Counted from the first letter of the stretch, positions 29,068-39,213 are shown. The stretch: 64,000 nt of DNA from Pyropia yezoensis (GCA_009829735.1 CM020618.1:23793346-23857345), one strand, 5' to 3'. The notes: generated from the letters alone by a model not told the origin. Program-made: numbers and translations.

Positions 29068-30426
29068 ATGCGACCAGTGGTGTCGGTGGCGCTGAGCCTG
29101 TGCGTGGCAGCGGCTGCTGCGGCATCGATTGTACTGACGCCTGTGGCGGCCCAAGAGGTGGATGTATCCCTCGTCACGTCCTTGTTGGGTCTCGGCAATG
29201 AGTTCTCTGCCGCCGTCATTGACGACACCGTGTTTGTGTGGGGCGACGTGACGCCCTACGCCACTGCCGACGTGGCGGGCCAGGACGTGCTCTCCATCTC
29301 CTCCCACAACAACTACTCGTGCCTGCTGCTGACGGGCGACAGCAACAACAATGTCTTTTGCATTGGCAATGACCCAGCAGACCCGCGCGTGTCGGGCGCG
29401 CGGACGGACCTGTCGTACCTGCAAGTGTCGACGGGCGACCTCCACGCCTGCGGCCTGACGGCGGACTTTCAGTATTGGGACTTTGCGGCGCAGGCGCCCC
29501 GGGCGTCCCTGACGTCGGCCGAGACGGACGCCTTCCACGCGTCTATCGAGCCCGTGTGCTGGGGTTCCGCGTCGGGCGGCAACGATTCGTACCTCACGCC
29601 AACCAACATTGGTACGACGGCGGACCCGATTGCGGAAGTACAGACTGGCGAGTCGGTCACATGCACCCGCACGCACTCGGGGCGGGTCAGCTGTGATGGG
29701 CTCTTGGATAATGCGGACGCCTACACGACTACGCAGGAGGTGGTGGGGCCCTCGGCGGACAATCCTGATGGCGTTCTGTTTAGCTCTATCATTGTCGGCT
29801 ATGACCACGTGTGTGGGTTTGCAACGGACGGGAGGGTCGTCTGCTGGGGGGCTGAGGGCTCGGCGCTCGTCGGTTCCATCCCGTCTGGCACCGACTTTCA
29901 GGGCACCTCCGGTACGCTGGCCAATGGGCGCGGATTCAGTTGCGTCCTCCGCTCGGATGGGACACCCGACTGTTTCGGCTTCCTCGTCAGCTTTTGGGAC
30001 CGCCAGACGCCGACCACTTCCTTTGACGTCATTGCGGCCGGTACATCGCACGCGTGTGGCATCCGGAAAGAGGACTCGCATATCGAGTGCTGGGGTGTCT
30101 GTGGCCATGGCGAGTGCGTGCCACCGCTGCAGCTGGCACCCGAGACGTTTTCGTGTTCAGAGCTGGCGTCGGGCGGTACGTGCATGCTCTTTTCCCGCAA
30201 CGACCCCACCCTTGGGTCTGACCTTTGCTCGACGCCCACGTGCAATGGCTTTTCGTGGGACCTCCAGGGCGAGTGCCTGTGCACCCGCGAGACGACGGAC
30301 GTGTGGACGTTTGCGGGGGCCACGCCAACACCCGCACCGGGCGCGCCCACACCATCCGACGCGCTTGTCCGTTGCAATGCGGTGACTCGGACCGTGTATC
30401 GCCGTTTCTCATGCCAAGTTGTTTGA
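29068..30426 (+). CDS. Secreted RCC1-like repeat protein
   Basis: The product has 452 residues from the ATG at 29,068; the frame is open further upstream, but that text is Pro/Ala-rich leader. MRPVVSVALSLCVAAAAAASIVLTPVAA is a signal peptide. The rest is built of repeats of about 45-50 residues with an HACG/H-V-CG motif followed by a CWG-type turn: VFVWGDV, VFCIGND, PVCWGSA, VVCWGAEG, PDCFGF and IECWGVC. This is the RCC1 seven-bladed propeller pattern in the cysteine-containing form common in bacterial and protist extracellular proteins. It is not the nuclear RCC1 exchange factor. A Thr/Pro-rich stretch near residue 425 precedes a short cysteine-containing tail. A lectin or enzyme-scaffold role is possible, but nothing specific is visible. 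Confidence 0.75.
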   Translation: MRPVVSVALSLCVAAAAAASIVLTPVAAQEVDVSLVTSLLGLGNEFSAAVIDDTVFVWGDVTPYATADVAGQDVLSISSHNNYSCLLLTGDSNNNVFCIGNDPADPRVSGARTDLSYLQVSTGDLHACGLTADFQYWDFAAQAPRASLTSAETDAFHASIEPVCWGSASGGNDSYLTPTNIGTTADPIAEVQTGESVTCTRTHSGRVSCDGLLDNADAYTTTQEVVGPSADNPDGVLFSSIIVGYDHVCGFATDGRVVCWGAEGSALVGSIPSGTDFQGTSGTLANGRGFSCVLRSDGTPDCFGFLVSFWDRQTPTTSFDVIAAGTSHACGIRKEDSHIECWGVCGHGECVPPLQLAPETFSCSELASGGTCMLFSRNDPTLGSDLCSTPTCNGFSWDLQGECLCTRETTDVWTFAGATPTPAPGAPTPSDALVRCNAVTRTVYRRFSCQVV

Positions 30427-30665
30427 GTGAGTCGGAGCAGGGGGGGGGGTTGGCGCTGCGTGGTGGTGGGTTACCGTTGCTCGGTTGGTTGCGGTTTCGT
30501 CCGCTGGCTTCCTTGGGCGGCCACTGCTGTGGCGCCTGAGACTGGGCGTAGGCGGTGTGTTGGTAGATTGACTTTTGACTGCACTTCTCTCGTTTTGTTT
30601 ATACACACGCTGTACAACAGCACCCATGCCACCACCATCCACGAGTTCCACGGACTGCTGGCCAT

Positions 30666-31220
30666 TTACAATGCCGAAGCAGGGCTGCTTGCCTCATCTC
30701 TTAGGTATCCCCCCACGTCTGCCTGGTTCAATACCACAATATCTGTCGGCGCCGCCTTGCGCCATTCTGCCCCCGGGCGGGCGGTCAGCCCAAAGCCCAG
30801 CGGCAGGCCGCCCATGGTGTGGACGACTACTCCGTCCCCCCCTGCCATGCCCTCCGTGACCTTGCCCACCCCCGCCTTGAGCACGTGGTTTCCGTACAAG
30901 AAGCTCATCTCAGCTGAAGGCTTGAGCCACACCTTGCCAACAGCGTACGGCGCCAGCACGTCCAGGGCAGTGATGGCCAGGTGAAACTTGCGGGCGTGGG
31001 TGAACTTGCCGACGCAGGTGCCGAGGGAGGCCAACCGCTCGCGGGCAATGTTGGAAGCCTTTCGAAGCACCAGCTCAGAAACGTAGTACACCCGCTCCCG
31101 ATGCAGGCGAAGCACGTGGGGGATGTCTGTGCGGGAGAGGAGAAGCTTGAGGTGGACGCCCAAGAACTTGGCCAGCTTGTCAAAGACCGCACGGGTCTCG
31201 TCTTCTGTCAGAGGGCGCAT
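30666..31220 (-). CDS. NIP7: 60S ribosome biogenesis protein NIP7
   Basis: The product has 184 residues, close to the usual 180. It starts MRPLTEDETRAVFDKLAKFL, the conserved NIP7 opening. Further blocks are LHRERVYYVSE, SLGTCVGKFTHARKFHL, ITALDVLAPYA, KVWLKPSAEMSFLYGNHVLK and PLGFGLTA, ending in a QADVGGYLRDE helix. The N-terminal half is the NIP7 pre-PUA domain and the C-terminal half a PUA RNA-binding domain. It acts in nucleolar pre-rRNA processing and 60S subunit assembly. No intron is seen. It is convergent with the RCC1-like gene, 239 bases apart. Confidence 0.95.
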   Translation of the reverse strand: MRPLTEDETRAVFDKLAKFLGVHLKLLLSRTDIPHVLRLHRERVYYVSELVLRKASNIARERLASLGTCVGKFTHARKFHLAITALDVLAPYAVGKVWLKPSAEMSFLYGNHVLKAGVGKVTEGMAGGDGVVVHTMGGLPLGFGLTARPGAEWRKAAPTDIVVLNQADVGGYLRDEASSPASAL

Positions 31221-32044
31221 TGTGTGGATGGAGAGGGGGAGGGGATGTGGGGTTCAGAGAGAGGAAGGTGTGAAGGGGGTCGGCAGCGAGTGCTCGGAGG
31301 GACACGAAGCGGTAGAGATGGGGAAGAAGCAGTTCCCGCAAGGACGACGGCCGCCGCCGCGTAGGCCACGAGTTTGGAAACGGCAGAGTGGTCAGACGCG
31401 AAAATACATCGTGAATTACATAAGACCATCTCGTTTGGAGAAGAAACCCTGAACTCTTTCTTGACCAAGACTGGCTTGGAGGCTACTTTGTTTGATAGTG
31501 GCTGGTGCGGCTGGCGGAGGGAAAGGGAAGGGGAGCACTCTGATAGACTGACCAGGCAAACACTTGCGGTAAGGACTCTACTTCACAAACGTGTTTCGGT
31601 CCACGTGCGAGGGGGGACCGGCCGGAGGAGACACGAACGCACCAGTCTGATCTGCCCTTGCTAGTGGTCGACACACCCCACAGTCCGCATGTTGGGCACT
31701 GGCAACGGCGCGCGCTGACCGTCCCGCGCCGTGCCCGCCCTACGTTCTGCCGCCCGCTGTGGCTAAGACGCACCTGCCCAACCCTCATTTTTGTGCGGAG
31801 ACAGGCTCTTCGCCCACCGGGCTCCCTGGGTCGCAGTGCGCACAGCTGTAGTACACAATGGCGACCCCTCTGTCCGCCGTTGACGCCCTGGCCGCTGTTG
31901 AAACTCAGGCAGCGGTGCTTTACCTCTTGCAGAGTCTCGTTGGGAGCAAGTGCGAATCCGCCAAGCGGCATTCTGGTGTCGACGCACCCGAAGACGGCCG
32001 CAAGCTCATCCGAGGATAGCCGTTTCTTCTTTGTTGGTACCAGC
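31221..32044. other. NIP7 upstream region and unresolved 5' part of the next gene
   Basis: Composition drops towards average GC from about 31,380. A start in good context at 31,858 (ACAATGGCG) opens a 53-codon frame, MATPLSAVDALAAVETQAAV..., in a different phase from the frame at 32,045. An acceptor-like TTCTTTGTTGGTACCAG ends at 32,043. The two may be exons of one gene, but I found no donor that keeps phase. A minus-strand frame over the same bases (RLSSDELAAVFGCVD) is an alternative. Confidence 0.3.
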
Positions 32045-32908
32045 ATGCTGGCTGCCAGGCTGGAGGTGGACAAGTGGGAGCCGCTGTTGACAAAGCTGAC
32101 TCTGTACGAGACGGTGGGCGGCGAAGAGGAGAATGGCCTCGTGTGGATGCCTGTGTACCAGGCTTTGCGTCGATACATCTTGGCGCGCGAGCGCACTTTG
32201 CATGAAGTTGCGGACGAGCGCCAGACAGTCGCACTTTCGTCCCCGGTGCACACTTTGGACGCAGCAGCAGTTAAGACTGAAGTTGGCGGTCATTCCTCAA
32301 TGACTGGGACGACTCCGGGATCTTTTCCTGATGTGGTGCCCAACGTGTCCGCTCCGCGGCACGGGCGCTCTAGCACTGGCCTGGATCACCGTCAAACCCT
32401 AGACAACAAGGAAGGCGCCTGGGCCTCGACCGGACAGTCTTCCACCGAGTATGTGGATCTGGTAAATGCTGCACCGACTGACAAGACGGAGGACTCTGCT
32501 TGCGCCCACACCTCCTCTGATCATCCTGAGCACAGCGTTGCTCAAACGGGTCCACGCGCTCCCAGTGCTTCTGGCGCGCATGGCGAGAAGGATCCCTCCG
32601 TGGACAACGCTTCCACCGCGTATGATCGGGACTCGCTGACTCAGAAGATTCAGTGCCTTCGACAGGCGTCAGCCGATATGGACGCTTTTTGCCGCGGGCT
32701 CCTATTGCCTGCTGGATCCCAAACTCTCACGCACGATGAGCGCAGTCCTTCTCTGCACTCTGCCGGTTACGGCGCCCGGGTGGCAATGGCTCTGGATGCG
32801 AGCTCAGTTGAGATTGAGAAGCAGATGAAGGCGTCGGACGAGTCGTCGTCGCTTGACGGCCCTGTTGGGGAAGAGCTTGTAGCAGATTTGAAGGCTCCTG
32901 CGCCGTAG
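32045..32908 (+). CDS. Unrecognised Ser/Thr-rich protein, 5' end uncertain
   Basis: The frame from the ATG at 32,045 gives 287 residues (MLAARLEVDKWEPLLTKLTL); it stays open upstream to 31,658. The first 70 residues look folded (LVWMPVYQALRRYILARERTLHEV) and the rest is a polar Ser/Thr/Asp-rich tail with one likely helix (LTQKIQCLRQASADMDAFCRGLLLP). No family is recognised. It converges on the next gene, 136 bases away, and lies in the same AT-richer island, which hints that the two belong together. Confidence 0.4.
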   Translation: MLAARLEVDKWEPLLTKLTLYETVGGEEENGLVWMPVYQALRRYILARERTLHEVADERQTVALSSPVHTLDAAAVKTEVGGHSSMTGTTPGSFPDVVPNVSAPRHGRSSTGLDHRQTLDNKEGAWASTGQSSTEYVDLVNAAPTDKTEDSACAHTSSDHPEHSVAQTGPRAPSASGAHGEKDPSVDNASTAYDRDSLTQKIQCLRQASADMDAFCRGLLLPAGSQTLTHDERSPSLHSAGYGARVAMALDASSVEIEKQMKASDESSSLDGPVGEELVADLKAPAP

Positions 32909-33044
32909 ACGCTACCTTACCGACCGTTGGCTGGGCGCTGCGATTAGCAGCACCTCCGGCTGCATCGTGCGCTTGACCCTTTCGAGCACAGTATATGCGT
33001 TGAGGCGGCGTGTGTGGGGGCGAGCGTGGAGTTGCTTTATCATC

Positions 33045-35150
33045 TCAAAAACTGGCATTCCCATTGCTCAAGTTGCAGGCCAGCAGCATGGTGCCAGTAA
33101 AGTCGTTGAACAATCGCGGATAGACGTGCGGGTACATGAAGTGAGCGCTTCCATCGTGAATGACCCCCAAAACCATGCATGACCTTAACAGGGCGATCTC
33201 TTTCGCTCGCATGCTTATGAAAGACGCTTCACGGGGCTGTCCGCTCGCTTGGGCCTCCACTTGCGCTTGCATAACGCAGCGTAATGGAACATGGATGCAT
33301 GATGGCTTGAGCTGTACAACGTCGTCGCCTGCCCGAACCACGCACCGTCGACTGCCAGGCTGCCCCAAAATGTCCACGCCCGCACCAGCAACAGAGAAGA
33401 GCCCAGGATCTTGACTCGTCGGGGCCTTACTCATCGTACCGTCCGGGGTGCAGCCGAGGGGAGAAAAGACGCGTATTATTACACTACGGATGTCGGTGAG
33501 AACCGCGTACTCTCTGTGGGTGCTGCCCATCCATGATCGCTCACCTTCACATTCCAAAGTAGCGTTTCGGAGGACAGATTGCGCGAGCCCAGGATGAGAA
33601 AAAGCTTGGCCCGGGCGCGTCAGACCAAGCCAAGCAGGGCACAGATGACACAATGCGCCCTTACCAAGCATAGTCCTTTGAAAGGCTGCCACGCCCCACC
33701 TCAGCAAACCGGGATACACACCGACCTCCGTCCAAAAGTGCGACTTCCTCAACTGGGGAAAGACACCAAGTCTGTTCATCAGCTCGATGGCGATTACAGG
33801 GTAGAAACAATCGTTGTGGCCAGGGACGTCCTCCATCCTGGCAAACGTCCCAGAAACCTCTTGCGGTGTATCGATCGTAACGCGGAGGCGTCCCAGGTCT
33901 CCGAGAGTCTTGTAGGAGTGCAGCGGCAAGCACTGAGGGCCACGTTGAGGCCTGTGTTGCCAAAACCAACCACACTCCCCTTGCAAGTCGGCTGCCGTGA
34001 TGAAGCGATCCTCGACGTCCAGACCCGGGGCGTCCATCCAATCCTGCAAGTCTATAGTCCATGTTCCGTCGGACCCAGGCTTCAAACCTCCTTTGGGTCC
34101 GGAACCGCTGCCACAGTCCGACTCACTGCCCTTGCGCTTCTTGCCCGGTGCTTCTGGGGAGCTGGCAGGGTTCTTCTTACAACGAATGCCCGCACCAGCC
34201 GTTCTGACACGCTTCTGCTGCCGCCGCCCGAGTCGGAACTTGAAGTACGAGAGAGTGACCATGCGCTAAAACGGAGAGAGCGCGAAGAGAACCACGATCG
34301 TAAGAGCCCGCTCCATTCCCGTTACACCGCCAGACATGCTTGCCATTGAAGCCATCGACAACGAGCATTCATCTCCACCCGCCAGGATGCATGCGTACTC
34401 GATGTCTTTCAGCTCGGCAGGCCCGATGAGGTACCAAGGCTTCTGGAATGACCTCTTGTCAATGAAGTGCCGTGCACAGCTGATCACACCGTTCAGCACC
34501 TCCCACGTGACAGACGTCAGCGTAGGCAAAGCAACCACTCCGAGGAAGCCCTCAACGACGCTGCCGTCAATGCGCACGCGTCGCCTCTCGCGGCCGCTGG
34601 GCACATTGTCATCGTCAAGAATGGGAATTGGTGGGCACAGGTGCTCTACGTTGTGGAAAGTGATCTTCCTGTCTTGCTTCCACTCAGCCAGAAACCGCCG
34701 CAGGCCGAACTCGTCAATCTGCGTGTCCGTCCTCGCCACCACGCGCTCAAGCGGTGGCCGTCGCAAAAGCGCCTGGTGACCGTTCACACCACTTGATCCA
34801 GCGAGCATACCCGGCGGTGCAGGGGATGGTACGATGTCGAGCGAGTCTTCACCTGGCGAAAGGATACGAGCTGGACGATCGGTGTCCAATAGGCTACCAG
34901 AAGTACCATCACGTCGTGCGTCTGACGTGGACGCCTCAATGGCACGGCTTAGGAAGGACTCGTCACTGACCTGTGCTGTTGGAAACACGTGCAAAACAGA
35001 GCGCTCTCGAGCAGACGACTCAAGAACGTCCACCAAGATGGACACGGACACAGGAGACCCGCACTGATTCGAGTGCTGCTCCCACAGACGTCCGATGTCT
35101 TGCATGTGCCATAAATGCCGTGATGCGACAGCGTCCAACGAGATAGACAT
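33045..35150 (-). CDS. Unrecognised gene, probably two exons
   Basis: Exon 1 runs 35,150 to 34,326 and exon 2 34,265 to 33,045, giving 681 residues. The two frames abut: the first stops at a TAG that is itself the end of a good 3' splice site (CTCTCTCCGTTTTAG), and a donor GGT|GTAACG at 34,326/34,325 removes 60 bases in phase. Exon 1 encodes a folded-looking stretch, HNVEHLCPPIPILDDDN, VEGFLGVVALPTLTSVTWEV and WYLIGPAELKDIEYAC. Exon 2 begins with a basic segment (FRLGRRQQKRVR, GKKRKG), a possible nuclear signal, then WTIDLQDWMDAPGLDVEDRF and GECGWFWQHRP. I recognise no family. More introns may lie in exon 2, where GTAAGG and CTTTCCCCAG sites occur. A 5' exon may exist between 35,160 and 35,443, where element A1 interrupts the locus. 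Confidence 0.5.
34266..34325 (-). other. Predicted 60-base intron
   Basis: Minus strand: GGT|GTAACG at the donor side and a pyrimidine-rich CTCTCTCCGTTTTAG at the acceptor. Removal joins two frames of 275 and 407 codons in phase. Without splicing the first frame ends exactly at the acceptor. Confidence 0.5.
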
Positions 35151-35443
35151 TGGCAATATCCTTAGACTTGCACACAGACAGGTCGATGACGTATATCACG
35201 CGCGCCCTGTCAGCGTTCTCGTGCAGGTACGCCCCGTTGAGTGACCCGCGTCGTGACAATTGCTTCTACCTTGTGCGTCGGCAGATTGCGGTGGGCGTCA
35301 GCACGGGCACGTAGAGATAGGCCGCAGTAGGGTGGATGGGAAGAGCTGGAACGAGCAAGAAGGGTGGTAGCAAAAGGAAAGGAAGGGCACGCAACCGAGA
35401 GGTGTTGTGAGCCCACCGCCGCAACGCCAGCGAGAACGAACAG

Positions 35444-35912
35444 TGTGGCAGTATTGACCCCCAGGTAGGGGGGCAACACGTGCCATACAAGGGGCGGCAG
35501 GCCACTAGCCTGATCCGTTCCTCCCCCTGCATTTGGGTCCATATTCCCTAAGTTTGGGATAGTTAGCTTAGTAGTAAATCCAACTTGGATTTGAGGGTTT
35601 TCTGCATTTATCGTCTTGAATTTTCGTGTGGCCCGGTGGGCAGGTGCTGCGGTGGGAGATTCTGAGTGGCGAGATTCTGAGTGGACCCTGGGGGGATAAG
35701 GGGAGGGACAGCGGGGCTTGGCCCTGCTTCCCCGTCCCGACCAAGAAACTGTTGGACCACACACCATCCTCTTGTTTGTCAGTGGGGGGTTTGCCCCACA
35801 ACAGGGACAGAGTGTGTGCGACTTGCACTTCTTCCGGTTCCCCCGACACGGGAGGCAGCCCTTGTACACCGCCCCAACTTGGGTGTCGTGTGTGCAAGTG
35901 GTTTTTGCCACA
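35444..35912 (+). repeat. A1 5' LTR (469 bp)
   Basis: It starts TGTGGCA and ends TGCCACA, a 7-bp perfect terminal inverted repeat. It matches the two A2 LTRs throughout, with one extra G near the start and many single-base differences, in line with greater age. Internally it repeats GAGATTCTGAGTGG in tandem. No TATA box is obvious. Confidence 0.93.
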
Positions 35913-35914
35913 TT

Positions 35915-35931
35915 TGGTGGAGCAGCAGGGG
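35915..35931 (+). other. A1 putative primer-binding site
   Basis: TGGTGGAGCAGCAGGGG begins two bases after the LTR. It starts with the expected TGG (pairing with tRNA CCA). The identical 17-mer follows the LTRs of A2 and B. Confidence 0.7.
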
Positions 35932-36031
35932 ACAGAGGTAAACTTTACCTTTGGGTGCACCCGGGTGTAGGGGGCCCTCTGTCTCAGAGGAACGGTGGAC
36001 TTGGACCGTGTCATACGGATCGTCAGCCAAC

Positions 36032-36671
36032 ATGGCTAGTTCGGACCCCCCGTCGTCCGGGGAGTACACGGGTGACGCACGTACTTCAGTGCCTTTGAAT
36101 ACTGGTGAGACACAGGTGGGTTTACCTGGGGTCGCAGAGGGACTAGAGGTCCCTCAAGCCAGCAGGGCTGGAAGTGCGGGCGGGCAACAGGCCACCCCGA
36201 CTCAGTCGGGAGTTCACTCGGGTGACACTTCTGATGTGGGTGGGCCGAAGTCTGGCCACCGTGTGGTATACTCAACGGGAACGTCCCAAGGGGTGAGGAC
36301 TGTCCCCGCGGGTTCCACTCGGGTTGGAGCCAACATTGGCTTGGAGCCGTCGCCAACTAGGCTTTCGGAGGACGGCGGACCTCCGTTGGTCGGCGATGGG
36401 CTCGCGCCCATGCCCCCGGTTGAGACCCCTGAGGAACGTGGTTACCCCTCAGGTGGACTCCCGGAGGCGGACCGAGACTCAATTGGAGTCGTCAATCCAC
36501 TCCTCGCGGAAACTGTCCGTCGGGAGGCGACCAATGTGTTGCGGCAGACTTTGCCGGACCTGGTGGTCACGATGACGAATACGATTCTGAATCAGATTGT
36601 GGCGAGTTTGCCAGATGGTCTTAATGTCCAGACCGGATTGGGGCTTTCGAGCCCGCAGGCGCCGGGGGAAT
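36032..36671 (+). pseudogene. A1 gag, 5' part, interrupted by element B
   Basis: It starts in CCAACATGGCTAG like A2 gag and matches its first 213 residues with few changes. The frame is broken by the TGTAGCA end of element B after codon 213. The rest of gag continues at 55,708. Confidence 0.9.
36667..36671. repeat. Target-site duplication GGAAT, left copy (element B)
   Basis: GGAAT precedes the B 5' LTR and is repeated at 55,703-55,707 right after the B 3' LTR. One copy is present at the matching uninterrupted site in A2 gag, which proves the insertion. Confidence 0.95.
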
Positions 36672-37242
36672 TGTAGCATCCCTGGCCCCGACTTGGCGCC
36701 GACCCGGGACTACAACCAGAGGGCACCAGGTGCCAGAACACGCCCGCCGTGTGGTGATGGTTGGCGGCCGTGGCCCGTGCCCGGCACTGGGATGCGGCGG
36801 ACTACGCTATCCACACGTGAGAGAGGGATTTCTGATGGGTTTTTGCATACTTGTGAGGGACTTGATTTGAGAGAATTTGAGTGTGAGATTAGTGGGTGGG
36901 AGTAGAATTAGTAGTGATAGTGGCCCCCGACCTGACGAGGTTAGACTCGGGTCGGGGCCACTCGGGGTTATGGGGGGGCTACCTGGCCAACGTGCCGAGG
37001 TTCCCCCAGATGCACGTTAAGAGGGACAGCGAGGCGCCCTTGGCCCGCGCCCTCAGGAAAAAGACAACTGCGCGTTTGCTTTCCTCTTCCCCGTGTGCAC
37101 TACCGTGCGTATCTGTTTGCTCTGCGAGCAGGCACGTGAGGCAACAGGCATACCATTCTCGTAGTTCCCCTTTCTGTGTTACCTGTCCCTTTCCCCCGAG
37201 GGATATTGACATGTGTCTGAGAGGATCGAGTTTTATACCACA
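36672..37242 (+). repeat. B 5' LTR (571 bp)
   Basis: It begins TGTAGCATCC and ends TTTTATACCACA; the terminal dinucleotides are TG and CA. It is unrelated to the A-family LTR. It differs from the 3' copy at one base seen by eye (CCCCCGAGG against CCCCCAAGG). Confidence 0.95.
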
Positions 37243-37246
37243 TATT

Positions 37247-37263
37247 TGGTGGAGCAGCAGGGG
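37247..37263 (+). other. B putative primer-binding site
   Basis: TGGTGGAGCAGCAGGGG begins four bases after the LTR. It is identical to the site in family A although the LTRs differ. An in-frame ATG follows at once at 37,264. Confidence 0.7.
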
Positions 37264-37452
37264 ATGATTGGAGTGTTTGAGAAGAGACATTTGGGAGCAG
37301 CGGTTGGGTTGTTCCTGTTCTGTCTTTTTCTGTGGTTTGGGAATTATTTGCACCCGTTCACGGGAATCCCATTCCTGGCTCTCCAACCCCTCTCTTGTGG
37401 TCTGGCGATCTTTGGGCACGCAGGCAACTGGACTGGCTGTCAAGAGACCAAC

Positions 37453-39213
37453 ATGGCTACCCTCCCTGGCACGACGGTGCCCGAAGGGGTAGACCCCGCG
37501 TCCCTTGACGCATCCCTGGTCACCGCGGGGGACGGTGCCCAACCCAGCGTTCTCCCTACGGGTGAAGCAGACCTGGGTGTGACATCCGGTAGCGGACTGG
37601 AGTCCACAGGCGGCCAAGCACCACCTGCTCCCGTTCCTCCGGCTGTTCCTCCTGTGGGAGCCACCCCGGGGTCAACGGCGTTTGAGTCCGCTCGCAGCAG
37701 ACGTCTCCCTCCTGTCGGTTCTACTCCTCAACCTCCAGGGATAGCCCCTGGTGTGTTTACTCCTGGACCCACACATGGCAGCTGGGTGTATACACCTCTT
37801 CCTGTGGGCACTAGCGATGCCAGAGGCACTGTTGTGACTGGTTCTACGGGTCTCCCTGAGACCTCGACTCCTGGGACCGGCCAAGCTTTTCCTCCCCTTG
37901 CATCCTATGGGGCGGGGAGCTCCAAGACCGGTAACCGGAGCAGCCGTAGGCGTCGGCGTCGTCGCCGTCGCTCTAGCACCAGCGAGACCAGCTCCTCCAG
38001 CTCTGAGGAGGGATATGATTGGGATGCATCTCCCGGTCCCACCCGGCGCAGGCTAGTCAAGTTTGACTTCCCTGCCCAGCAAGTGGGAGATGCCACCCTG
38101 AACAAGGTCACGTATTGGGGTAACTATCGGCTGGAGAACCAAGACCAAGGTTACACCCGGAAGATGGCCAAGAAGATGGCGTCTCTGAACCGGCGAATGC
38201 AGCCGAGCTTCGGGGGACATCCTAAGTTTTCCGGGAAGAGACCGGCGCTTATCTTTGCCTTCCTGCGCCGGTTTGTCAAGGCATGCAATGACAACGATGT
38301 GTCCGAGGGCAAGGCTCTCTACCTCCTGGTTAACTTCATGACCGGAGAAGCGGAACAGCGGTTTGCACAGGTTCTACCAGACTCTGCCGGACACATTGTC
38401 GGACGTACCGTCGCGAGTTATCCGGAGGCGGTCAACTGGCTCCTGTCCAACTACGCTGACGCGGACTCTCTGCGTACAGCAGTCGGCAGGCTGAACCGGG
38501 CAACCATGGAAAGACAAGAGACTCCAGAGGCGTTCGCCCGTCGTGTCCGGGAGATGAGCGATGCTTGTGGCAACGTTTACCCTGAGGACAGGCTCAAGAT
38601 GATCTTCTCGGAAGGGCTTCCTGAATATCTTCAAGTGGATGCGGAGAACTACAACCAGGAACATCAAGAACATACCTTCCAGCAGTTGATGGCCTACACC
38701 CAGGGCAAGTACCGGCAAGCCAGGGCCCTCCAAGCTCCCATGGTATCAACTCCCAAGCCGTTGTCGCGAGTTCGACCCGGACCCGACAAGTATAAGGGAG
38801 GTGATAGCCCTGTACCGGTACTCGCAGTTGGCGAGGCCTCACCCATGGGGTCAGGGGACAAGTGGGGCGGCTTCCTTTCTAAGGAGCAACCATCCCTGGT
38901 CGCCCCCAAGCAAGTCAAGAACCAGCGGTTCCGGTCTTGCTGGCTGTGCCAGAAGGAGGATCACATGTCCTACCAGTGCCCGACCATTCCCAAGGACCTC
39001 CAGGAGAAACTCAAGCGTCAAGGACTGGTGTTTGCAAAGGCGGTCAACTGGGCTGACCGGCGGGCACCCTTCAAGATGGACAAGGCACAGGTACATGCAA
39101 TCCGAGTGGCAACCTTACAGAGCATCACGGAGGCTCTGGCAAGGGAAGCTCCTACGGACTTCGACCGGGAGACCGAAACCTCTAAGGACTCCTCGGACCC
39201 GGGAAACGAGTAG
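37453..39213 (+). CDS. gag: B Gag polyprotein
   Basis: The product has 586 residues from the ATG at 37,453 (CCAACATGGCTA, same context as family A). Residues 1-150 are Pro/Gly/Ser-rich. Then come an RS cluster (SSRRRRRRRRRRSSTSETSS), a capsid-like helical region (FAFLRRFVKACNDNDVSEGK, RRVREMSDACGNVYPEDRLK) matching A Gag, and a CCHC zinc knuckle, CWLCQKEDHMSYQC. The stop TAG follows a slippery site by one codon. The frame is also open from an upstream ATG at 37,264, which would add 63 residues with a hydrophobic stretch (AVGLFLFCLFLWFGN); which start is used is unknown. Confidence 0.9.
   Translation: MATLPGTTVPEGVDPASLDASLVTAGDGAQPSVLPTGEADLGVTSGSGLESTGGQAPPAPVPPAVPPVGATPGSTAFESARSRRLPPVGSTPQPPGIAPGVFTPGPTHGSWVYTPLPVGTSDARGTVVTGSTGLPETSTPGTGQAFPPLASYGAGSSKTGNRSSRRRRRRRRRSSTSETSSSSSEEGYDWDASPGPTRRRLVKFDFPAQQVGDATLNKVTYWGNYRLENQDQGYTRKMAKKMASLNRRMQPSFGGHPKFSGKRPALIFAFLRRFVKACNDNDVSEGKALYLLVNFMTGEAEQRFAQVLPDSAGHIVGRTVASYPEAVNWLLSNYADADSLRTAVGRLNRATMERQETPEAFARRVREMSDACGNVYPEDRLKMIFSEGLPEYLQVDAENYNQEHQEHTFQQLMAYTQGKYRQARALQAPMVSTPKPLSRVRPGPDKYKGGDSPVPVLAVGEASPMGSGDKWGGFLSKEQPSLVAPKQVKNQRFRSCWLCQKEDHMSYQCPTIPKDLQEKLKRQGLVFAKAVNWADRRAPFKMDKAQVHAIRVATLQSITEALAREAPTDFDRETETSKDSSDPGNE
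39201..39207 (+). promoter_or_regulatory. -1 ribosomal frameshift slippery site, gag-pol of B
   Basis: GGGAAAC is in the right phase for X XXY YYZ: G GGA AAC in the Gag frame, then GAG TAG. The pol frame is -1 to gag and is open from 39,186, overlapping gag by 28 bases. The same heptamer and spacing occur in A2. Confidence 0.75.

Noticed and set aside
35210..35911. Antisense frame of about 235 codons spanning the A-family LTR, seen in all three copies
   Set aside because: It begins at a GTG, not an ATG, and is not in phase with the internal antisense gene. Shared openness simply reflects near-identical LTR copies.
36672..37242. 571-bp repeat as a DNA transposon end
   Set aside because: TG...CA ends, a 5-bp duplication, an adjoining primer site, gag-pol and a polypurine tract identify it as an LTR.
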